This document shows positions 1 through 4,533 of a stretch of 6,850 bases of DNA, in pieces. Source of the stretch: Candidatus Gribaldobacteria bacterium (GTDB taxonomy: Bacteria > Patescibacteriota > Minisyncoccia > Minisyncoccales > CG1-02-41-26); assembly GCA_026396775.1 (NCBI GenBank), contig JAPLWD010000079.1, positions 1 through 6,850 of the forward strand. Direction: 5' to 3'. How positions within the stretch are numbered: position 1 is the first letter of the stretch; each line of letters opens with the position of its first letter. Position numbers and translations under genes: made by a program. The notes beneath the pieces were generated by a model. The model did not search any database, was not told where the DNA came from, and saw only the letters and a program-made list of their open reading frames with translations.

Positions 1-768
1 GATGTTGTACGCTACCCCATACCTGAGGTCAACGGGCAGATCCCATTTTTTCTTATAATATTCCCAAGCATCGAGAAGCCGCTGATTGTATCCGGAATTT
101 CCCTGTCCTTGCGGACCCCCCGAATGATGGATGAACACATCGTTGGCAATTGCTGTCTTAAAACCGGCAATGATTGTACGCCAGGTATAGTCGTCATCCT
201 CAAAACCGAACTTACCAAAGCCAGCATCAATATTGCCAATCTTCTCAATGACTGCGCGTGATATGAACATGCAAAATCCCACAAGGCGATGTGTTGGAAT
301 CAAAAGACCCGCGTGATCGTCCGCCCATTTCCGGGCAAACACATCCAGACCGGAAACATCCGTATAGGGAACATTTTGAACGAGCTGAGCGCCTGAGACA
401 TAGTTCGAACGCGGGCCAAGGATGCCGATATCTGGATACCTCTTGCAATGAGCTTTAAATTTTGCTATCCAGCCTTCCGTAACAATAGTATCATTATCAA
501 GCAATACTACAAAATTACCCTTTGCTAAAGGCAAAGCCAAGGCGCGAGCCGGCGGGCAACCAATATTCTCTTTATTTATTATGAGGATGGTATTCTTTAT
601 GCTGCCAAGATATTCTAATGAACCGTCCGTAGAAGCGTTATCGACGATTATAATCTCATATGTTTCTTCTGTGTTTTTTTCAATGGACTCAATACAAGCC
701 TTGATGTGCTCTAATCCATTATAATTCAGAATGATAATGGATATCTCCGGCCTAATTAACGGATCCAT
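1..768 (-). CDS. Family 2 (GT-A) glycosyltransferase, C-terminus cut by window edge
   Basis: The frame is open from an ATG at 768 to base 1 (256 codons, no stop), so the gene continues outside the window. The protein starts with the GT2 beta-strand SIIILNYNG (residues 10-18), then IIIVDNASTDGS (39-50), which would bind the nucleotide, and a DxD-type metal and sugar-nucleotide motif LLDNDT (D91, D93). Further on, GFGKFGFEDDDYTWR (183-197) supplies the acidic ED pair (E190, D191) expected for the catalytic base, followed by IHHSGG (213-218). No membrane segment is visible, so it should act in the cytoplasm, moving a sugar from a nucleotide donor to a glycan acceptor; donor and acceptor cannot be told. 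It starts 34 bases after the ligase-like gene stops, suggesting one operon for surface glycan synthesis. The start is the first ATG before the GT core; TTG codons at 774 and 771 are alternatives. The gene is visibly richer in G+C than its neighbour, which may indicate separate origin. Family assignment is secure, substrate is not. Confidence 0.93.
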   Translation of the reverse strand, partial: MDPLIRPEISIIILNYNGLEHIKACIESIEKNTEETYEIIIVDNASTDGSLEYLGSIKNTILIINKENIGCPPARALALPLAKGNFVVLLDNDTIVTEGWIAKFKAHCKRYPDIGILGPRSNYVSGAQLVQNVPYTDVSGLDVFARKWADDHAGLLIPTHRLVGFCMFISRAVIEKIGNIDAGFGKFGFEDDDYTWRTIIAGFKTAIANDVFIHHSGGPQGQGNSGYNQRLLDAWEYYKKKWDLPVDLRYGVAYNI

Positions 769-788
769 CAACAAAAGATCTTTTATAT

Positions 789-801
789 CCTTTTCCTCTC
801 C
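789..801 (-). promoter_or_regulatory. Purine-rich putative ribosome binding site for the glycosyltransferase
   Basis: Read on the minus strand this is GGAGAGGAAAAGG, the only strong Shine-Dalgarno-like run before the glycosyltransferase. It lies right after the stop codon of the ligase-like gene (803-805). Its 3' edge is 20 bases from the ATG at 768, longer than ideal. That leaves room for a TTG start at 774 (14-base gap). A 12-bp perfect palindrome, AAAAGATCTTTT (773-784), fills the space between; whether it matters is unknown. Confidence 0.4.
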
Positions 802-802
802 T

Positions 803-3427
803 CTATTTCTTTTTTGTTTCTCCCGAGCTATCAATACTTAAAGCATTAATTTCCTTCAACACAGCTTCATTCCCAGGATTTAACTCTAACACTCTTCGCA
901 AAAGTTCTAAAGCCTTGCTATTCTCCCCTCTCTTTTCGTAAACTTTAGCTAAAGAATATAACGAATTAGAGTGATCCGGAAAATATCTTAAAGCCTGTTG
1001 AAACTGTGCAATCGCATTATCATAATTTTTATCGTTATAATACATTCTGCCTAAATGAAATCTAGCATCCACCCAACTTGGCGCTAGCTTTACCGCTTGC
1101 GCTAAAAGATCTTTAGCTTCCTTAGTTTTGCCCTCAACTTCATTCACCAAAGAAAGTTGTAAGTAAGGCAACACATAATCACCCCTCAAAGCAATCGCTT
1201 TTTCAAAAAGCACTCTCGCCCCCACCAAATCATTTTTATTATTTTTCAGTTTACCCAATTCGGTTAATAAAACTGGATTCTTCGGCTCTAATTTTACAGC
1301 TTTTTCAAAAGCGATAATTGGCATCTCGTCAAACTCTTGAGCCATCTTTTTTACTTGCTCTAAATCACCCATAATCTTTTGATCGTCGGGATTGGCCTGC
1401 AAAGATTTCTCTAAATTGGCCACCGAAACTGCCGCCAAAGTTAAAGCTGCCTCCCTTATATCTCGATAAACAATCCCCGCTAATTCTTGGGTGGCCACTC
1501 GATTGGAAGCAGTCGCCATTGATTTATTAATTTCTTCTCTAGTTGAAAGCAAAGTTTTTCTAACTATTTCGGGATCGGGTTGGGCTTTGGCAATCTCTTC
1601 GTTAAATTTTTTCAAATAAGCTAAAGCTAAAACTGTATGATAAATGGCTTGGTCATCCGCCATTTTGGCCGCCGATTCTAATTTAACTAAATTTGTGCCC
1701 TGGCTAACCAAGTATCCCCGATAATTAACATCCGCCCGATAGTGCTGGACTAAAGGCACCGAAACAAAAATCAAGCCCATTAAAATCGCTACAAAAATCA
1801 CTGAAAAAACTAAGCCAATCTCTGGAAAATCCTTAAATTCAAAAACCTTTTGCTTGCCATTAGTATTTAAATAAACTCCCAACAAAGCAATCATCAACCA
1901 AAAACCAAAAGCCAAAGTGGTGTTTTGATAGTAAACAATTTGACTAACCACTAAAGCAATCACCCCCACCCACAAAAGCATTACCATCTTAACCCCTCCC
2001 TCCCCCTCTCGAAACTCTAAACTCGAAATCTCGACATTTCTCCCCTCAATATATCTCCTCAAAAGCAACCCGCCCATTACTATCAAGGCCACCAGCAAAG
2101 CTAAATAAGCTAAAAACCCAACTAGCCCAACCGTGGCTAAATATTCGGCCATAGCACTGCTTAATCTATCAAACCGAAATTGCCAATACGGCCCACTCCA
2201 AAAACTAGCGGGCTTATATTTAGAAAAAACATACGGCAAATTGCCCAGCCCCGCTCCTAAAATTGGGTTGGCCTTTACACCTTCTAAACCAGTTTGCCAG
2301 CTAGTTTCTACTGGCAAAGCTTGTAAAATAATTTTATTTTGTAATCCAGCAAGAATGTTATTCTGGTTCATCAACTTTGTTAAAGGATTATTAAAGCCTA
2401 ACAAAGCTGGCAAGACAAAAAACACCGCCACACACAAAAGAGTTAAAGCTAAAATTAAATTATTAATTCTTTCTTTAAATAAACGGCTCTTTAAAGCCAC
2501 CACTAAGAAAACCAGCAAAGCTACCATTAAAACCACCCAAGCCGGCCAAAAATTAACAATTGTCAACATCGCCAAACCCAAAATCAATAAAGCTAAATTT
2601 AATAAATACCCCAACCCTCTCGCAACTCGATATTTTTTTGTGCCCCTCGCCATTTCTAAATTCAACATCTCTTTTTTTGCATTCTCTCGAAACTCTAAAC
2701 TCGACATCTCAACATTTCCCTTATCCCCACTCGCAACTCGATATTTCGACATTTCGACATCTCTTTTGAAGGCTAGCTTAACCACCACCATCGGCACAAC
2801 AAAAGCTAATAAAAGACACAGCATTTCCAACGAATCCAGTAAATACCCTTCCACAAAAAATCCACCCGTGGTGCTAAAGGCCCTGATTTTCATTACCTGC
2901 GGTATAAAAGCCAAAACCTTGCTAATAGCTTCCCATAATCCCAAAAGCGAACAAAAGCTAATCGCAGTTGCTACCAAAGTAGACAGCGAAAAAATCGTCA
3001 CCAACCTTTCGGCCGGAATTAATTTTTGATCGTTTAATTCATCGGTTTCTTTTTTTATTTTAATATTGTTAACCGCTAAAAAATAAAATCCACCCAAGGA
3101 TAACACCCCCACCAAGGATGGCCAAAACCGGCCATAAAACCCAAACAGGCTGGCGTTTTTATCCAAAGAAAGAATTGCACTCAACACCATTACCAATAAA
3201 TAAAGCACAACAAAAATGTCCAAAACCGTTTTTTTAAATACAATTTTGCGTTGGTAAAAAATCATTTCAGCTAACCAGCTAATCAAACCAACCGCCGTTA
3301 AAAAGAAAATCAAATAAATTTTATTAAATTCAAAAGGCTCTACGGTAATTGGCAAGAAAAACAAAGGCACCAAAAACACTAAACCGTAGATTGAAAACTT
3401 AGTTAAAATTTTAAAGATCTTGGACAT
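803..3427 (-). CDS. Polytopic O-antigen ligase/polymerase-like (Wzy_C-type) membrane protein with C-terminal TPR domain
   Basis: 874 residues. About 13 hydrophobic segments are visible, roughly at 13-33, 37-57, 68-88, 103-120, 142-165, 200-219, 272-291, 293-312, 321-343, 428-455, 480-500, 503-521 and 537-560. A long loop (344-427) with GVKANPILGAGLGNLPYVF (383-401) and the following AEYLATVGLVG (427-437) match the layout of the Wzy_C/O-antigen ligase family, where this loop is external and acts on lipid-linked glycan. The His-Asn usual in that loop is absent here (S423-S424). After the last membrane segment comes a helical region (565-700) and about four TPR units (roughly 717-852), likely for protein contacts; TPR tails are common in this family. 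Loops 220-271 and 459-479 are positively charged, so cytoplasmic by the positive-inside rule, and contain short repeat-encoded inserts (see the repeats). The start follows an AT-rich leader with a clear promoter but no convincing Shine-Dalgarno. The glycosyltransferase gene follows. Ligase versus polymerase cannot be decided from sequence alone. Confidence 0.85.
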   Translation of the reverse strand: MSKIFKILTKFSIYGLVFLVPLFFLPITVEPFEFNKIYLIFFLTAVGLISWLAEMIFYQRKIVFKKTVLDIFVVLYLLVMVLSAILSLDKNASLFGFYGRFWPSLVGVLSLGGFYFLAVNNIKIKKETDELNDQKLIPAERLVTIFSLSTLVATAISFCSLLGLWEAISKVLAFIPQVMKIRAFSTTGGFFVEGYLLDSLEMLCLLLAFVVPMVVVKLAFKRDVEMSKYRVASGDKGNVEMSSLEFRENAKKEMLNLEMARGTKKYRVARGLGYLLNLALLILGLAMLTIVNFWPAWVVLMVALLVFLVVALKSRLFKERINNLILALTLLCVAVFFVLPALLGFNNPLTKLMNQNNILAGLQNKIILQALPVETSWQTGLEGVKANPILGAGLGNLPYVFSKYKPASFWSGPYWQFRFDRLSSAMAEYLATVGLVGFLAYLALLVALIVMGGLLLRRYIEGRNVEISSLEFREGEGGVKMVMLLWVGVIALVVSQIVYYQNTTLAFGFWLMIALLGVYLNTNGKQKVFEFKDFPEIGLVFSVIFVAILMGLIFVSVPLVQHYRADVNYRGYLVSQGTNLVKLESAAKMADDQAIYHTVLALAYLKKFNEEIAKAQPDPEIVRKTLLSTREEINKSMATASNRVATQELAGIVYRDIREAALTLAAVSVANLEKSLQANPDDQKIMGDLEQVKKMAQEFDEMPIIAFEKAVKLEPKNPVLLTELGKLKNNKNDLVGARVLFEKAIALRGDYVLPYLQLSLVNEVEGKTKEAKDLLAQAVKLAPSWVDARFHLGRMYYNDKNYDNAIAQFQQALRYFPDHSNSLYSLAKVYEKRGENSKALELLRRVLELNPGNEAVLKEINALSIDSSGETKKK
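2006..2039 (-). repeat. Dispersed in-frame repeat, family B copy 1 (SSLEFRE-encoding)
   Basis: 34 bases that match 2684-2717 at 32 of 34 positions. On the minus strand the core is TCGAGTTTAGAGTTTCGA, itself made of a direct GAGTTT duplication. It encodes VEISSLEFRE (residues 465-474) in the short, charged loop between two predicted membrane segments of the ligase-like protein. It is in the same phase as the second copy although the two lie in different loops, 678 bases apart. Confidence 0.85.
2617..2635 (-). repeat. Dispersed in-frame repeat, family A copy 1 (KYRVARG-encoding)
   Basis: 19 bases matching 2728-2746 at 18 of 19 positions; minus strand AAATATCGAGTTGCGAGAG. It encodes KYRVAR from residue 265, just before the membrane segment at 272-291. 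The copies are 111 bases (37 codons) apart, so the phase is kept. Confidence 0.75.
2642..2671 (-). repeat. Possible degenerate family B repeat
   Basis: This stretch encodes EMLNLEMARG (residues 253-262). Both DNA and peptide resemble the VEMSSLEFRE element directly upstream in the gene (GAGATGTTGAATTTAGA against GAGATGTCGAGTTTAGA), but with several changes. It looks like an older, decayed copy; chance similarity is possible. Confidence 0.4.
2684..2717 (-). repeat. Dispersed in-frame repeat, family B copy 2 (SSLEFRE-encoding)
   Basis: This is the second 34-base copy, with two mismatches to 2006-2039. It encodes VEMSSLEFRE (residues 239-248), again in a predicted cytoplasmic loop. Together with 2617-2635, 2642-2671 and 2728-2764 it makes a compact cluster that accounts for almost the whole loop at residues 222-270. 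Confidence 0.85.
2728..2764 (-). repeat. Dispersed in-frame repeat, family A copy 2 (VEMSKYRVAS-encoding)
   Basis: The inner 19 bases (2728-2746) match 2617-2635 with one mismatch and encode KYRVAS (from residue 228). The remainder, minus strand GAGATGTCGAAATGTCGAAA, contains a short tandem (ATGTCGAA twice) and encodes DVEMSK. The same VEMS prefix stands before the SSLEFRE core, suggesting A and B units share a common head. Confidence 0.75.
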
Positions 3428-3520
3428 ATTTTTTTAGCTGTAACTTGTCGCTTTTTAACAAAAACTTAAAAGGCAACTCGTTGATTAATGATTATTAATT
3501 TTTTGTTTTTAGTAACTCCT

Positions 3521-3549
3521 ATTTTAACTTAATAAAAATATTTTTTCAA
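3521..3549 (-). promoter_or_regulatory. Sigma70-type promoter for the ligase-glycosyltransferase genes
   Basis: On the minus strand the -35 box is TTGAAA (3549-3544) and the -10 box is TAAAAT (3526-3521), separated by exactly 17 bases. Each box differs from consensus at one position. Transcription would start near 3514, leaving an AT-rich 5' leader of roughly 85-90 bases before the ATG at 3427. The location between the transposase stop and the ligase start supports an independent promoter for genes at 3427-1. Confidence 0.6.
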
Positions 3550-3572
3550 ACCACCAAACTTTCCCCAAAGAG

Positions 3573-3585
3573 CTAGGCTACCTAG
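3573..3585 (-). other. Small hairpin just behind the transposase stop codon
   Basis: CTAGG-CTA-CCTAG gives a 5-bp stem with a 3-base loop, one base after the transposase stop (3587-3589). No T-run follows on the minus strand, so it is not a convincing intrinsic terminator. IS200-like enzymes use small hairpins near the element ends, so it could be an end signal, but this is weak. Confidence 0.3.
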
Positions 3586-3586
3586 A

Positions 3587-4324
3587 TTAATCCTCTAATA
3601 AATATTTTTTCATCTCCTTCTTTGTTTTGCTTTCTTCTATAACCTGACTAACAAAATCTATAAATTCTTTCTCGTTTTTAAATTGTTCTAGTATAATATT
3701 CAACCCACTTAACACCGACAACTTCGACAACGAATTTTGAAGTGAGCTCGGCTCATTCCCACTTTTATGGAGTGAGCCGAGCTCATTCCATATCGCACGA
3801 TAACTTGACCATGGATAATCACTGGCTTTTTCCAGCCCATGAATTTCAATATTACCATTTATATAACCAATCAACCACAAAAGATATTCGTTATTGTTTA
3901 TATGAATAATCTTATACGCTCCTTGAAATAAAGCACCCGACCTGTCGTATTTTTTATTAAAATAATTAGTATAGCTTGTGCCAAGCTTGTGCATAAAATT
4001 AGAAATGCCCCTGTCTTTTAATTGTCTTATTATTAAATGTGGATGATTCGGATTTAAAGTGTAACTAATAATATCAACCACTTTCCCCTGCTCCGCTAAA
4101 AATGAACCAAGTTGCTTAAAATCAGAAGAGTGGAGTTCTCGTATTGAATGTGTAGAAAGCCCAAGCGCTCCCAACCTATCCTGATAATATGTGCTGTTAT
4201 TAAAATCCCGCATACCATCAAAAAATTTCCAATAATCTTTTTTGTCCAAAAAGACCTCCCGCTTATCAACTCCGCGGTTATAAATATGATAGTATTCACC
4301 ATTTACAAAATTTATATCTCGCAT
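3587..4324 (-). CDS. REP-associated / IS200-like Y1 (HUH) transposase
   Basis: 245 residues. The N-terminus FVNGEYYHIYNRGVDKREVF (6-25) is the classic opening of REP-associated tyrosine transposases. The HUH motif appears as YTLNPNHPHLII (88-99), with H94 and H96 as metal ligands and an unusual Pro between them. The catalytic tyrosine should be Y118 or Y121 in SYTNYFNKKYDRSGALFQG (117-135). YINGNIEIHG (154-163) and DYPWSSYRAIW (169-179) complete the family core, followed by FKNEKEFIDFV (215-225). Such enzymes cut and rejoin single-stranded DNA at palindromes and serve either transposition or REP-element spread. The frame looks intact, so it may be active. Codons 179-196 are made of a palindromic element, a near copy of which sits in the 5' leader. 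No clear Shine-Dalgarno precedes the ATG; the leader palindrome ends 14 bases before it, which could control translation. The gene separates the LamG gene from the glycan genes. Confidence 0.92.
   Translation of the reverse strand: MRDINFVNGEYYHIYNRGVDKREVFLDKKDYWKFFDGMRDFNNSTYYQDRLGALGLSTHSIRELHSSDFKQLGSFLAEQGKVVDIISYTLNPNHPHLIIRQLKDRGISNFMHKLGTSYTNYFNKKYDRSGALFQGAYKIIHINNNEYLLWLIGYINGNIEIHGLEKASDYPWSSYRAIWNELGSLHKSGNEPSSLQNSLSKLSVLSGLNIILEQFKNEKEFIDFVSQVIEESKTKKEMKKYLLED
3737..3790. repeat. REP-like inverted repeat inside the transposase reading frame
   Basis: Arms 3743-3759 (TGAGCTCGGCTCATTCC) and 3769-3785 (GGAGTGAGCCGAGCTCA) pair over 17 positions with one G-T mismatch around a 9-base loop. 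Its flanks match the leader copy at 4331-4383 (20 of 23 and 21 of 22 positions). The 54 bases are exactly codons 179-196, inserted after the conserved DYPWSSYRAI and without breaking the frame. Confidence 0.85.
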
Positions 4325-4330
4325 GTTTTT

Positions 4331-4383
4331 TTGGAGTTAGCTCGGCTCACTCCCGAGCTCGGGAGTGAGCCGAGCTCATTTCA
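4331..4383. repeat. REP-like palindrome in the transposase 5' leader
   Basis: Bases 4339-4376 form a perfect 38-bp palindrome centred on GAGCTC (4355-4360). Outer flanks match the copy within the transposase gene. On the transposase mRNA it would be a very stable hairpin ending 14 bases before the start codon, where it could limit translation. It may also be the single-stranded DNA substrate of the transposase. Confidence 0.85.
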
Positions 4384-4386
4384 GAG

Positions 4387-4470
4387 CTAATTACCAAGAT
4401 AGATAGCTGACCCGGCATTGTAATCAAGGCGGACTTAGTCGGAGGTGCGGGCATAGTTGTTACCAAGATT
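4387..4470 (-). pseudogene. Decayed C-terminal fragment of a LamG-domain protein
   Basis: Reading the minus strand from 4470 gives NLGNNYARTSD, an in-frame TAA (4435-4437), then VRLDYNAGSAIYLGN and a TAG (4387-4389). This closely resembles two linkers in the intact neighbour: YARTAEQVKQDYNDGKAVYVG (5848-5904) and TADQVRNVYNAGALYSG near its C-terminus. The internal stop sits where the others have Gln, so a single C-to-T change (CAA to TAA) explains it. The phrase LGN at both ends comes from a 10-bp direct repeat TTACCAAGAT (4391-4400 and 4460-4469). The rest of the original gene is gone or lies outside the window. Alternative: the old 3' end of the neighbouring gene, cut off by the inserted hairpin element. 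Confidence 0.6.
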
Positions 4471-4532
4471 CTTCGGGATTACCCTCAGAATGACAGTTCC
4501 TCTGTCATCCTAAGCCAGCAGGCGAAGGATCT
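4466..4532. repeat. Imperfect inverted repeat element behind the LamG gene
   Basis: AGATTCTTC (4466-4474) pairs with GAAGGATCT (4524-4532), and CTCAGAATGACAG (4484-4496) pairs with CTGTCATCCTAAG (4502-4514), with a few mismatches and a 5-base loop. From general knowledge, hairpins built on GATTCTTCG, CAGAATGACAG and their complements are dispersed in many unrelated bacterial genomes; I cannot search for copies here. It begins one base after the LamG stop codon. It could weakly end or protect that transcript, but no T-run follows on the minus strand. Confidence 0.65.
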
Positions 4533-4533
4533 C

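Noticed and set aside
12..448. Two minus-strand open frames of 90 and 67 residues
   Set aside because: They overlap the glycosyltransferase in other frames; only that frame carries the GT2 motifs and stays open to the window edge.
2617..2764. Possible CRISPR-like array from the repeated units
   Set aside because: Units are short, unequal and irregularly spaced, within a reading frame, and no cas gene is present.
2133..3029. A 298-residue open frame on the plus strand opposite the ligase-like gene
   Set aside because: It is rich in Lys, Asn, Thr and Ile with no domain signature, and lies wholly antisense to a gene with clear membrane segments and a TPR domain.
4096..4390. Small open frames on both strands over the transposase start
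   Set aside because: Both overlap the conserved N-terminal transposase core in other frames and have no features of their own.
4391..4469. 10-bp direct repeat TTACCAAGAT as a target-site duplication
   Set aside because: Both copies are in the same phase of the LamG relic and encode the same LGN phrase, so module duplication explains them as well; the 59 bases between show no element ends, and HUH enzymes do not make such duplications.
4466..4532. Intrinsic terminator for the LamG gene
   Set aside because: The stem is imperfect and no T-run follows on the minus strand; it fits a dispersed repeat better.
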